From contig NZ_JAAATX020000008.1 in assembly GCF_009908265.2 (NCBI RefSeq), positions 1-64,000 on the forward strand: a stretch of DNA of 64,000 bases. The letters are read 5' to 3'. The stretch's first letter is position 1. Each line of letters opens with the position of its first letter. A program made the translations under genes and the position numbers. Shown here piece by piece: positions 42,731-51,680 of this stretch. The stretch comes from Paragemmobacter amnigenus (GTDB lineage Bacteria; Pseudomonadota; Alphaproteobacteria; Rhodobacterales; Rhodobacteraceae). Below the pieces are notes generated by a model. The model did no database searches, had not been told where the DNA came from, and saw nothing but the letters and a program-made list of their open reading frames with translations.

Positions 42731-44382
42731 GTCGCCTCCTCTGCGGCATAGTCGTATTTCATCAGCCACATCAGGCAGCGTTCCGTCTTCAGGATGCCGA
42801 ACCCCGTCGCCGCCGCCACCTCCTGTGCCGTGGCACTGCCCCGCTCGCGCAGCGCATCGGCCACCTTCACCACGTCCTGCGGCCCCTCGAACACCCGCCG
42901 CGTCACCGCGTAATCGCGCAAGGCCAGCGCCCGCGCAACCGGCACGATCCCGCCGCGCCAGACGAAGCGCGCGCCCTGCGCCAGTTGCGCCGTGGGAAAG
43001 CCGCCCAGATAGGTCATGGGCGAGGGCGCGACCGGCAGCATCGTGGCGGGCAGCGCGGCAAAGCGCGCAGGGTCCGCCGCCCGCCGCCGCGCGTCCAGTT
43101 CCGCGAACAGGTCCTGCATCTGCGGCACCACCGCGCCCCAGTCAAACAGCGCCCGCGCCCGCGCGCGCCCCGCCTCCCCCATCCGCGCCCGCAACCCCGC
43201 ATCCGCCATCAGCGCCCGCACCGCCGCCGCCATACCGCCCACATCGATCTGCGTCACGGCCGACACCTGGCTCAGATACTGGATGTAATTGTCCGTCCCC
43301 CCGAAATGCCGCAATCCGGTCAGCGCCACATGGTCGGGCCGCGCCGCCTTGGTCGGCACGCGAAAGCCCGAGGCCGCATCCACCGTATCCTTGATCCCGT
43401 CCCAGTCCGACGCGACGACAGGCAGCCCCGCCGCCATCGCCTCGACCGGCGCAATGCCGAAGCTTTCCTGAAGGTTGTCGATGGGAAACAGGAACATCTC
43501 CGCCGCCGACAGCGCCGCCAGCCGCCGCGCCGCCCCCTCGTGCGGCAGATGGTGCAGCGTCACATCCGGCATCAGCTCGGCCGCAGGCGCCATGAAGATG
43601 CGCCGCGAATAGTCGTCCGGAAACCGGCCATAGAGGATCAGGTGCAGCTTCCGCCCCGCCCCCGCCTGCGCCTGCTGCAACGCGATATAGACGGGCAGCG
43701 GATCGAACTTCTCGTGCGGCGACAGCCGCGCCACGACCAGCGCCACCGCATCCCCCGCCCCGATGCCCAATTCGGCCCGCAGTGCCGCCCCCGCCGCCGG
43801 ATCGGTGGCGAACTCGTCGCAATCCACGCCCAGCGGGATCACCGGCATCTGCGGCCGCGGCGGCACGCCGCCGCCGAAGCGGCGCCGGTGATGCGCGTCG
43901 ATCAGGTCCATCTGCATCCCCACCGCCGCCTTGACCGAGGTCGAGGTGCAGATCACCGCATCCCACTCCGCCTGCGGCGCGGCCCGCAGATGCCAGGCCC
44001 CCTCCATCACCGCCTTGGTGGAAATCGTATGCGTGATCCCGCAGATGGAATAGGCGGTGGCCCCCCAGACCTCGCGCCGCCACGCTTCGGTCGCATAGTT
44101 CGGCCCCGAAAAGAACATCATGCGCACAGGGGCCATCGCGGGCACATGGTCCAGACGGACGGACCGCGCCCTCTGTCCCGGCACCAGCTCCGCCGCCAGC
44201 GCCTCGAAGGCCGCGCCATCCGACGGGCCATGCGTCAGCGCGACCCATTCCTCCACCTCGGCATGGCGGAACCACCCGCGCAGGAAGCTTTCCCCCGCCA
44301 TCCGCCGCCCGTTCACCCCCTTGCCGGGATCATATCCGTCCGGCGCATACCAGATCGCCGCATTGCGTGCCGCCCCGCTCAT
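42727..44382 (-). CDS. GT4-type glycosyltransferase
   Basis: From ATG 44382 (overlapping the stop of the next gene by 4 bp) the 551-aa protein has the GT4 signature: a C-terminal Rossmann-like domain with VVARLSPHEKFDPLPVY, LHLILYGRFPDDY and the EX7E motif in ESFGIAPVEAMAAGLPVVASD (about residue 310). It transfers a nucleotide sugar to an acceptor in the cytoplasm. A C-terminal extension of about 130 aa beyond the usual length may have another role. It starts the coupled run of cluster genes on the minus strand. Confidence 0.83.
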   Translation of the reverse strand: MSGAARNAAIWYAPDGYDPGKGVNGRRMAGESFLRGWFRHAEVEEWVALTHGPSDGAAFEALAAELVPGQRARSVRLDHVPAMAPVRMMFFSGPNYATEAWRREVWGATAYSICGITHTISTKAVMEGAWHLRAAPQAEWDAVICTSTSVKAAVGMQMDLIDAHHRRRFGGGVPPRPQMPVIPLGVDCDEFATDPAAGAALRAELGIGAGDAVALVVARLSPHEKFDPLPVYIALQQAQAGAGRKLHLILYGRFPDDYSRRIFMAPAAELMPDVTLHHLPHEGAARRLAALSAAEMFLFPIDNLQESFGIAPVEAMAAGLPVVASDWDGIKDTVDAASGFRVPTKAARPDHVALTGLRHFGGTDNYIQYLSQVSAVTQIDVGGMAAAVRALMADAGLRARMGEAGRARARALFDWGAVVPQMQDLFAELDARRRAADPARFAALPATMLPVAPSPMTYLGGFPTAQLAQGARFVWRGGIVPVARALALRDYAVTRRVFEGPQDVVKVADALRERGSATAQEVAAATGFGILKTERCLMWLMKYDYAAEEAT

Positions 44383-45182
44383 GCCGCAACCCTCCGCCGC
44401 ATCCACAGCCACGGCGTGGGCGAGGCCCGCCACTCCCACAGCAAGAGCAGCCGGTCCAGATCGCCCAAGGCTTCCGCCCATGCCGGCAGCCCCGCATCCT
44501 CCAGCTTGCGGTCGATCCGCACCACCTCATGCGTCGCGGCGAAACGGCGGGTCAGCAGGTCGATCCGCCCCGCCTTGATTCCCTCATGCACCTCGACCAG
44601 CACATCCGCCGCCAGCAGCCCTGGCGCGGCCACGGGGTCGAGCAGCACCTCCTCGGCCCCCTCCGTGTCGCACAGGATCACCGTCCGCCCCGCCACCAGC
44701 GCGGCCAGCCCCGCAGGCGTCACCTCGCCCCCGATCTCCACCCGCGCGACCACGCCATTCGCCTCGGCCATCTGGCGGCACAGCGCCTGCGCGCGCGCAT
44801 CGCTGTCGCGCGCGAACACCCGCGCCGCGGGCATCCGCAGCGCCAGCCCCACGGCATAATACCCCTCGGCACAGCCCACATCGACGACGCGGTCATAGCC
44901 GCCCGCCACGATCCCCTCGATCACCGGCGCAAGGCTTGCCTCGTAACTCCCCACCAGCCGCGCATTGCGCGACCCTTCGGAACTGCGCACCGGATAGGCC
45001 ATGCCGCGGAACGGCCCCGACAGCACGCGGTCCCCCGACCGCTCCACCAGCGCGCCCTCAAGGACATGCGCCCGCCACTTCGCCAGATGCCGCAAGGCCA
45101 GCGCCAGCCGCTGCGGCGTCGGCTCGTCGGCAAGGATCTCGTCCAGTTTCCGCCGCACCGCCCAGTTGAATTCCGAAACCAT
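44379..45182 (-). CDS. SAM-dependent methyltransferase-like protein
   Basis: Start uncertain: ATG 45182 has GGGAG upstream, while ATG 45215 extends 11 residues further. The protein (267 aa from 45182) has motif I VVDVGCAEGYYAVGLALRM (about residue 95) and a second conserved region ILCDTEGAEEVLL, typical of class I methyltransferases of the FkbM-like group. It has no signal peptide. Its stop overlaps the GT4 gene start (ATGA), so it acts in the same process, probably methylation of a sugar or surface glycan. Confidence 0.7.
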   Translation of the reverse strand: MVSEFNWAVRRKLDEILADEPTPQRLALALRHLAKWRAHVLEGALVERSGDRVLSGPFRGMAYPVRSSEGSRNARLVGSYEASLAPVIEGIVAGGYDRVVDVGCAEGYYAVGLALRMPAARVFARDSDARAQALCRQMAEANGVVARVEIGGEVTPAGLAALVAGRTVILCDTEGAEEVLLDPVAAPGLLAADVLVEVHEGIKAGRIDLLTRRFAATHEVVRIDRKLEDAGLPAWAEALGDLDRLLLLWEWRASPTPWLWMRRRVAA

Positions 45183-45319
45183 CTCGCACCACTCCCGAAC
45201 GCACCTTTCGTCCATGCTACGGGCCGCCCGCGCGCCGGTCCAGCCCGCGCCATCCACCTTGACGCCCCCTGCGGCGGCAGGGCATCACGGGCGGGTCATA
45301 ACCGGTGCAAAGGCAAAGC

Positions 45320-47197
45320 ATGAAGGCGGAACGCAAGCCGGAACGGCCACGCGGGGCGTCCGATCTCTGGGGCACGGTCCCCTTTTCGCTCAAACGCCAC
45401 AAAAGCCCGCACGGACAGGTCACCGCCGTCTCGATGATGAAGGACGAAGGGCCCTTCGTCCTCGAATGGGTGGCCCACCACCTCGCCATCGGCTTCACCG
45501 ACCTTGTGGTCTATACCAACGACTGCTCGGACGGCACCGACGACATGCTGATCCGGCTGGAAGAACTCGGCCTCGCCCATCACCGCCGCAACGTGATCCC
45601 CGACGGCATCCGCCCCCAGCCCAGCGCGCTGAACCACGCGCAGGACGAACCGGTCGTGTGCAAATCCGACTGGGTCATGGTCTTCGACGCCGACGAATTC
45701 CTGTCCATCCGCCACGGCGACGGCACGCTCGACGGCCTCATCGCGGCGGCCCGCGCGCAAGGCGCCAATGGCATCGTCGTGACATGGCGCATCTTCGGCT
45801 CGGGCGGGGTGGTGGATTGGTCCCGCGCCCCCGTCACCGAACAATACCTGATGGCCGCCCCCACCGACTGGAACAAGGGCTGGGGGGTCAAGACGCTCTT
45901 CACCTTCGATCCCGACTACTGGAAGCTGGGCATCCACCGCCCCAAGATGAAGAACCGCCACATCGACACGCCCTTCCCCGACACGGTCAAATGGCTGAAC
46001 GGCTCGGGGCGCGAGATGGAGGATTACTTCAAATTCCGCGGCTGGCGGTCCATCACCCGCACCGTGGGCTATGACTGGGTGCAGCTCAACCACTATGCCG
46101 TCAAATCGGTGGACAGCTACGCCATCCGCAAGATGCGCGGCAACGTGAACAACAAGAAGGACAAGTACAATTCCGACTACTGGTCACTTCAGGACCGCAA
46201 CGAGGTGCGCGATGACACCATGCTGCGCTACACCGACCGTCGCAACGCCATCATGGCCGAACTCCTGACCGACCCCGTCCTGCACCGCCTGCACCATGCC
46301 GCGCTGGACAGGGCCGAGGCGCGTCTGGCCGAGCTGAAGCAGACCGAAGCCTATCACCAGCTTGTCGCCGACCTCGCCCGCGCCTCTGCCGTCCCGATTG
46401 CCGAGATCACCGCAAAACCGCCCCAGCCGCGCGACCGCGAAAAGATCGCGGCGCTGATGTCCGATGTGGAGAAGCGCCGCAGCGCCAAGGCGAAAGAGGA
46501 CCGCCGCGCCAACCCGCCCGAAAAGCCCGCCGTCATCCCCGCAGGCAATTACCGCGCCACGCCCGAAGACCCCGCACCCGACATTCCCCTCGACTGGGTG
46601 CAGAACCATACCGTGCTGGTCCCGCTCGACGCGCGCATCTTCACCGCCCCCGCGCTCTCGGTCATCGCGGCGGGCAAGTTCGAACGCGGCCTTGCGCGCC
46701 GGATGCCCTCCACCCTGCCCAAAGGCGCGACCGTCCTCGACCTCGGCGCGGGCTGCGGCTTCCTTGCCGCGCACCTGTCGCGCACCCGCCCCGACCTCGC
46801 GCTTCTGCTGCAGGAAGACAACCCCGCCCTGCGCGCCGTCCTTGCCCGCCTTGCCGCCCGCAACGACCGCGCCTTCACCGACCGCTTCCGCCTGCTCGAC
46901 ACCCCCCTCGGCAACGACCCCGCCGCCACACTCGCCACGCTCATGACGGCGCACCGCCCGACCGTCCTCCTCCTCTCCGACCCCGCGCTCGCGCCCCTGA
47001 TGCTCGCAACCCTCCTGCCCGCGCTCGACCCGCAGCCGGAACTGCTCTTCCTTTCCGGCCGCTGGATGGAGACTTGGCACCGCCACGCCGCCGCGACGGA
47101 TGCCGCCCTTGCCGCGCTCGGCTGGCATGGCCCGCAATTCGGCTTCGACCCCGCCCTCACCCGCGGCTACGGGCGTGTCCCCGCTCCCACACCCTGA
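45320..47197 (+). CDS. Glycosyltransferase (GT2-like) fused to a SAM methyltransferase domain
   Basis: Start ATG 45320 has AAAGG upstream. The 625-aa protein has an N-terminal GT-A domain of about 330 aa: MMKDEGPFVLEWVAHH, a DxD motif in MVFDADEFLS (about residue 118) and a KWLNGSGREMEDYFKFRGW region. A coiled linker with AKEDRRANPP follows, then a C-terminal class I methyltransferase-like domain with VLDLGAGCGFLAAHLS (about residue 470). The fusion would glycosylate and methylate a glycan by one polypeptide. Divergent from the preceding methyltransferase gene. Identification of each domain is by motif only. Confidence 0.75.
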   Translation: MKAERKPERPRGASDLWGTVPFSLKRHKSPHGQVTAVSMMKDEGPFVLEWVAHHLAIGFTDLVVYTNDCSDGTDDMLIRLEELGLAHHRRNVIPDGIRPQPSALNHAQDEPVVCKSDWVMVFDADEFLSIRHGDGTLDGLIAAARAQGANGIVVTWRIFGSGGVVDWSRAPVTEQYLMAAPTDWNKGWGVKTLFTFDPDYWKLGIHRPKMKNRHIDTPFPDTVKWLNGSGREMEDYFKFRGWRSITRTVGYDWVQLNHYAVKSVDSYAIRKMRGNVNNKKDKYNSDYWSLQDRNEVRDDTMLRYTDRRNAIMAELLTDPVLHRLHHAALDRAEARLAELKQTEAYHQLVADLARASAVPIAEITAKPPQPRDREKIAALMSDVEKRRSAKAKEDRRANPPEKPAVIPAGNYRATPEDPAPDIPLDWVQNHTVLVPLDARIFTAPALSVIAAGKFERGLARRMPSTLPKGATVLDLGAGCGFLAAHLSRTRPDLALLLQEDNPALRAVLARLAARNDRAFTDRFRLLDTPLGNDPAATLATLMTAHRPTVLLLSDPALAPLMLATLLPALDPQPELLFLSGRWMETWHRHAAATDAALAALGWHGPQFGFDPALTRGYGRVPAPTP

Positions 47198-47304
47198 TCC
47201 CGCGCGCCCCGCTCCGTCCGAAAGCATGGACAGCCACACAGCCTTCGGGCATTGTTGCGCCCAAAGATAAGGCCCGACACAGCGGGCACAGTCACGAGGC
47301 ACCG

Positions 47305-48120
47305 ATGTCAGTACCGCAACGCCGCCCCGTCGCCTCCCTCTGGATCGGCGACCGGCTCCATTACCTCAACCAGCTCTGCCTTCTGTCGCATGTCCGGCAG
47401 GGCCATCCCACGATCCTCTACTGCACGCACGATGTGTCGAACGTCCCCGACGGGGTCGAGGTGCGCAAAGCCACCGACATCATGAAGATCGACATGGACA
47501 TCGTCTCGCAGACGTCGGAATCCTTCCTGTCCAACGTCTTCCGCTACAAGATGATCAAGGCGATCGACGCCGTCTGGATCGACTGCGACGCCTATTGCCA
47601 CAAACCCTTCCCCGACGAGATGGACAACATCTTCGCAGGCCACGGCTTCCGCGGCGCGCTGAACTGCGGCGTGGTCTACATCCCGCCCAAGGGCGAACTG
47701 ATCGACCGCCTGCTCGACTATTACGAAAACCTGCCCGAAGCGCCGGCATGGTTCAACAAGCAGCAGCGCAAGAAACTCGACAAGCAGGACCGGTCCCTTC
47801 CGCAGGCCGTCCGCATCTACAACGCCGAACGCACCGCCTTCGGCCCGCAGGCCTTCACATGGTTCGCCCAGCAGACCGGCGACTATGACAAGGCGCTGAC
47901 GCCCGACGTCCTCTACCCCGTGCCCTTCCAGCTCAACGACGTCTTCTACGATCCCCACGGACGGGTCGAGGGGCACTTCACCGACAACACCCTGTCGGTC
48001 CACCTCTACACCAACGGCACCAAACCTTGGTGGCGCCGCAACCCGCCCCTGCCCAATTCATACGCCGCCCGCATGTGCGACATCGAAGGCGTCGATCCGG
48101 CCAAGGCGCTGGAAGAATAG
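47305..48120 (+). CDS. Glycosyltransferase-like protein of the glycan cluster
   Basis: From ATG 47305 (GAGG upstream) a 271-aa protein. It has a VWIDCDAYCHKPF segment around residue 94 that resembles the donor-metal DxD motif of GT-A or GT32-like transferases, plus NCGVVYIPP and WWRRNPPLP. No membrane helix. I cannot place it in a specific GT family, but the motif, length and neighbours (GT2 fusion upstream, DSD-type transferase next) support transferase function. The frame continues into the small gene at 48129. Confidence 0.6.
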   Translation: MSVPQRRPVASLWIGDRLHYLNQLCLLSHVRQGHPTILYCTHDVSNVPDGVEVRKATDIMKIDMDIVSQTSESFLSNVFRYKMIKAIDAVWIDCDAYCHKPFPDEMDNIFAGHGFRGALNCGVVYIPPKGELIDRLLDYYENLPEAPAWFNKQQRKKLDKQDRSLPQAVRIYNAERTAFGPQAFTWFAQQTGDYDKALTPDVLYPVPFQLNDVFYDPHGRVEGHFTDNTLSVHLYTNGTKPWWRRNPPLPNSYAARMCDIEGVDPAKALEE

Positions 48121-48128
48121 GCCCGCCC

Positions 48129-48303
48129 ATGTCCGGCAGTGACGAGTTGGCGGGGGATGACGATGTCCCCGATACTTCCAAGTCCAAGGCCGAACTGAAG
48201 GCCGAAGCGCTGATCCGCCGACAAAAGCGCAACCTCCGCAAGGCCCGCGAAAGACCTTTGCCGGGAAATACGACGCGAACCGCGTCAGCCTCGACTGGAT
48301 CTG
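48129..48303 (+). pseudogene. Small protein gene with apparent frameshift
   Basis: From ATG 48129 the first about 40 codons read as a basic-acidic protein (MSGSDELAGDDDVPDTSKSK, later RRQKRNLRKARE). Shifting frame by one near 48250-48255 gives a natural ending TFAGKYDANRVSLDWI at stop 48301-48303. In the original frame translation runs on into the antisense of the next gene. A real frame break, programmed shift, or sequencing error are all possible. It ends one base before the convergent gene. Predicted product is about 58 aa, unknown, charged. Confidence 0.4.
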
Positions 48304-48304
48304 A

Positions 48305-49186
48305 TCACGCCTCCGCCGCGGCCTTGCCCGCCTGCGAGATGCGCCGCACACCGGCATGGCGCTGCAACATGTCCTTGGCCTGCCGCACCAGCCCGTATTC
48401 CTTCACGATGTCCCAGTTGCGGTAATGCACCGTGAAGATCTCGCGGTCCTTCGGCAGGGGCTCGCCCCGCTTCATCCCGCCAAGGATCCAGTGCTGCTCC
48501 TTGGGCAGCAGATGCCAGTCCAGCCCCGCCTTGCGGATCGCCAGCGGCAGCGACATCTGGTCCAGATAGGGCCGCTTGGCCGGAATATCCGGCGCCGCAT
48601 CCAGATCCCCCGCAACCTCCATCCAGACCTCGGGAAAACGCCGTCCCCGCGCGTCGCGGTGCCGCTCGGGAAAGCAGAACAGCCCGCTGGAGAAATAGGG
48701 CATCCGGTCCTTGCCGCGCCGCTGGTTCATCAGCCGGATGCGCTCCTGCGGCATCTCGACCCCCGCCGCGGCATAGATCACGGGCCAGACCTCCTGCCCC
48801 GCCCAGCCCATCGACGCCGCGGGCGTCAGGCTGACGCGGCCGGGCTGGATCAGCTTGGCCGCGTCATTGGGCCTGAGGAACAGGATGTCGCTGTCCAGAA
48901 AGCAGGAATAGTCCGTCTCCCGTTCCTCCACCGCCGCCAGCAGCTTGTTGCCATGCGGATAGGGCGGATCGAACCGCCCCTCGGTCCGCATCGGCCGCAC
49001 CTCGCAGCCCATCCGCCCCAGCACCTCCAGCACCTTCCCGTCCAGCTCGCCCATGCGATGCGCGGGGCAATAGCCCACCATCGCCACCGTCTCCCCGAAA
49101 TTCTCGCGGATCGACGCGGCCAGATAACAGGCCATCAGCTGGTATTTCGGCGGCTCCACGATGAAGAAGAAGGTCAGCGCTGCCAT
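48305..49186 (-). CDS. Glycosyltransferase-like protein with DSD motif
   Basis: The 293-aa protein begins MAALTFFFIVEPPKYQLMACY and has CFLDSDILFLRP (about residue 94-105), a DxD-type GT-A donor site, followed by SLTPAASMGW and YFSSGLFCFP. No signal peptide. Family is uncertain but similar to enzymes that act on surface polysaccharides. Its start overlaps by one base the stop of the fused hydrolase/GT61 gene, so they are one operon. Confidence 0.65.
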   Translation of the reverse strand: MAALTFFFIVEPPKYQLMACYLAASIRENFGETVAMVGYCPAHRMGELDGKVLEVLGRMGCEVRPMRTEGRFDPPYPHGNKLLAAVEERETDYSCFLDSDILFLRPNDAAKLIQPGRVSLTPAASMGWAGQEVWPVIYAAAGVEMPQERIRLMNQRRGKDRMPYFSSGLFCFPERHRDARGRRFPEVWMEVAGDLDAAPDIPAKRPYLDQMSLPLAIRKAGLDWHLLPKEQHWILGGMKRGEPLPKDREIFTVHYRNWDIVKEYGLVRQAKDMLQRHAGVRRISQAGKAAAEA

Positions 49187-51339
49187 CAGTCCTCCTCGGC
49201 ATCCCCGTGCCGCTCGCCCTTGCCCAGCGGGCGCATCTCCCCGCCCCGCCGCGCCGCGAACTCGGCCAGCATCGCGCGGACCTCCTCCGCCTTCGGGAGT
49301 TTCGGGCGAAAGCTCTTTGCCACATAGCCCTCCGCCGCCAGCCGCCGAAACAGCGCGGCAAAGTCGATCTCGCCCACCGACCGGAAATCCACCCGCGCCG
49401 CCTCGCCCGAGACCCAGTCGGTGCGGATCACATCCACCACATCCGGCTCCACCCCGCAGAAGGACCGGAACTGCAACAGGTAATCCGCCGCATTGGCCCG
49501 CGACCGGCGCAGGATCATCGCCACCCGCGTCCCCGGATCGGTGACATAGGCCGCCAGATGCAGCGCGGACCCGTCCAGCGCCACGATCCGCTCCGCCGCG
49601 CGATAGCGCGCGATCTGCACCTCCAGCGGATGCCGCTCGGGGTGGAACACCTCGTATCCCGCCCGCGCAAGGTTCTCCTCGATCACCGTCTCGCCCAGCA
49701 CCCCGCCCCGCTGCGCCGCCAGCCGCGCGCGGCTGATATAAAGCTTCTTCGAACCCTCCGGCGCTACCGCCGCCCGCAGCCGCCCCTGCATGAAGGCGCG
49801 ATAGGCCGGACTGCCCGCATAGCGCTCCGACCAGCCGAAGCCCAGCTCGGGCACAAACAGCCGCTCCACCCGCAGGGGCGTGCCAAAGGTGCGGACAGGC
49901 GGCGTGATCCCCATCAGGCGATAGAACCGCTCATGCCCCTCCATCGCCTTCTCGATCGCGCCCACCTCGCCGCGATAGGGCAGGTAAAGGATGCTCTCCA
50001 CCGCCACCGGCAGATGGTCCAGCGCCCAGAGCCGCGCCGTCGATTCCACAAGGAAATGCCCGAAATGCCCGCGGAAATGCCCGCCGAACAGATGCGCCCC
50101 CGCCAGATGCCCCACCGGCTCGTCCTTGGCCAGCGTGGGCGCGGGCATGGGTTTGCGCGCACGGATCCAGCCCTGCGACAGCGCGCACCACGACCCGTCC
50201 GCCCGCAACACGCCCGAGGCCAGCTTCGCATCCCCCCCGCGCTCGGGCACCACGATCGCCCCGCGCAGATCGGCGATCTCGCCCGCAAAGGGCGGCTGCG
50301 GGTCACCCGCCGTCACGCGCAGGATCACCTCCTGCGGCCCCTCCGCGACCGCCACGGCCTCCGCCTCGGCCCCCTCCACTGGCCCCTCCACCCGCTCCTT
50401 CGCCAGCCGCCGCGCCTCGCGACGCGCGAATCCGCTGTCCGGCGCGCTGGCCTTCACCACCTCCAGCGCCCCCGCAAGCAACCGCTGATGCCCGCGCGCC
50501 CGCGCCTCGGCCACCAGCGCGCGCTGCCACGGCACCTGCGCCCGCCGCGCGCGGAAGGCCCGCCAGAACGCGCCCCAGTCCGGCGTCCCGCGCACCACGC
50601 CCTCGATCAGCTCCTGCAAGCCCCCGACCGTCTTGATCGCCCGGATCGCACGATGCCCCGTCAGCGGCACAGGCACATGCCGCACCCCCTCGCCCACGAC
50701 GCGCAGCGCGTGCATCCGGTCCTCGCGCACATAGGGATCATAGACCAGCACCACCTCGCGCCCGCCCTGCCCCGCCACGGCCCCGTCACGATGGGCGGGA
50801 CTGTCCCAGTCCCATTTCTTCATCGCATAACGATAGCGTTTCTCGAAAGGCACGACCTTCCGCGCGAGCGAACTTTGCGGGCTGAAGGCCAGCACCGCCG
50901 CACCGGGCACCAGCGGCGCAAAGGCCAATGCCGCAAAGCCCCCCATCGAGGCACCGACGAACACCACCCGCCGGAACCGCGCGAAAAGCCCCGCCTCGCG
51001 CAGCGCCGTGATCAGCGGCGCGGTATCCTCATTGCGATACCAGTCCTTGCGGCTTGCCATGATCCCCAGAAGCGGAATTCCGGCCTGCCGCATCCGCCAG
51101 CGCAGCCACGGCTGGGGCGGGTCATATTCCCCGATGGACGACAGGTTGTCGAAGGTCACCGCCAGCACGTCGCAGCCCGGCGCATCCTCGAACCACGCAT
51201 CGACCAGACCGCCGCGCAGCAGGAAACGTTCCATCCCCGCGCCGGTCGCGGCATCGGGCACTTCGGGCGGGACATCGACCGTCACCCGCTTGGCCACGGG
51301 CGCGGCGGTCTCCTCCGCCTCTGCGGCTTCAAGGCTCAC
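49186..51339 (-). CDS. Fusion of an alpha/beta-hydrolase-like domain and a GT61 (DUF563) glycosyltransferase
   Basis: A GTG at 51339 is the most likely start (717 aa); others further up are possible. N-terminal half (about residues 1-260) has the nucleophile-elbow-like motif VFVGASMGGFAALAF and a HRDGAVAG-type region of alpha/beta hydrolases. The C-terminal half (about 370-690) has HLFGGHFRGHFGHFLVEST, YISRARLAAQRGG and IVALDGSALHLAAY, the landmarks of DUF563/GT61 glycosyltransferases. The combined enzyme may modify and transfer sugar or acyl groups on a surface glycan. A linker rich in Glu/Ala separates the halves. Confidence 0.75.
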   Translation of the reverse strand: MSLEAAEAEETAAPVAKRVTVDVPPEVPDAATGAGMERFLLRGGLVDAWFEDAPGCDVLAVTFDNLSSIGEYDPPQPWLRWRMRQAGIPLLGIMASRKDWYRNEDTAPLITALREAGLFARFRRVVFVGASMGGFAALAFAPLVPGAAVLAFSPQSSLARKVVPFEKRYRYAMKKWDWDSPAHRDGAVAGQGGREVVLVYDPYVREDRMHALRVVGEGVRHVPVPLTGHRAIRAIKTVGGLQELIEGVVRGTPDWGAFWRAFRARRAQVPWQRALVAEARARGHQRLLAGALEVVKASAPDSGFARREARRLAKERVEGPVEGAEAEAVAVAEGPQEVILRVTAGDPQPPFAGEIADLRGAIVVPERGGDAKLASGVLRADGSWCALSQGWIRARKPMPAPTLAKDEPVGHLAGAHLFGGHFRGHFGHFLVESTARLWALDHLPVAVESILYLPYRGEVGAIEKAMEGHERFYRLMGITPPVRTFGTPLRVERLFVPELGFGWSERYAGSPAYRAFMQGRLRAAVAPEGSKKLYISRARLAAQRGGVLGETVIEENLARAGYEVFHPERHPLEVQIARYRAAERIVALDGSALHLAAYVTDPGTRVAMILRRSRANAADYLLQFRSFCGVEPDVVDVIRTDWVSGEAARVDFRSVGEIDFAALFRRLAAEGYVAKSFRPKLPKAEEVRAMLAEFAARRGGEMRPLGKGERHGDAEED

Positions 51340-51680
51340 GCTGCCCGCCCGGCGCGGACAGCCCCGCACATCGCACCCATCCCGAACCCGCCACTCCCTG
51401 CCCGCACCACATGACACCACCCTCTCGGACGGGGTGTTCGCTCCAAAGGATACGCGCCCGCATCCCTTGGGTCAAACCAAGCCTTGCCGCCGCCCTAACC
51501 ACGGGTTGCAACAGCGCCCGATCCGCAACCCGTGGCAAAGCCTGCCGCGCGGCGAAGCGGTCCCCACAAAAACTTTGCTTGCCAATTTTCCGAATCATGC
51601 GACCAATACGGCCCAAGACCTGCCTCGGAACGGCAGGTCAAACCGCACGCCCGCCGTGCGGAGATAACAGGGGAGCTTAC
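51340..51680. promoter_or_regulatory. Leader of the polyamine-type transporter operon with inverted repeats
   Basis: No gene is evident in this 341-bp spacer. It contains a perfect 11-bp inverted repeat CCACGGGTTGC (51499-51509) and GCAACCCGTGG (51525-51535), and a 7-bp hairpin ACCTGCC/GGCAGGT (51618-51638) close to the GGGGAG ribosome site at 51670. TTGGGTCAAACCAA at about 51467-51480 is a smaller palindrome. The region must carry the promoter; an operator role of the first repeat is inferred. Confidence 0.45.
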
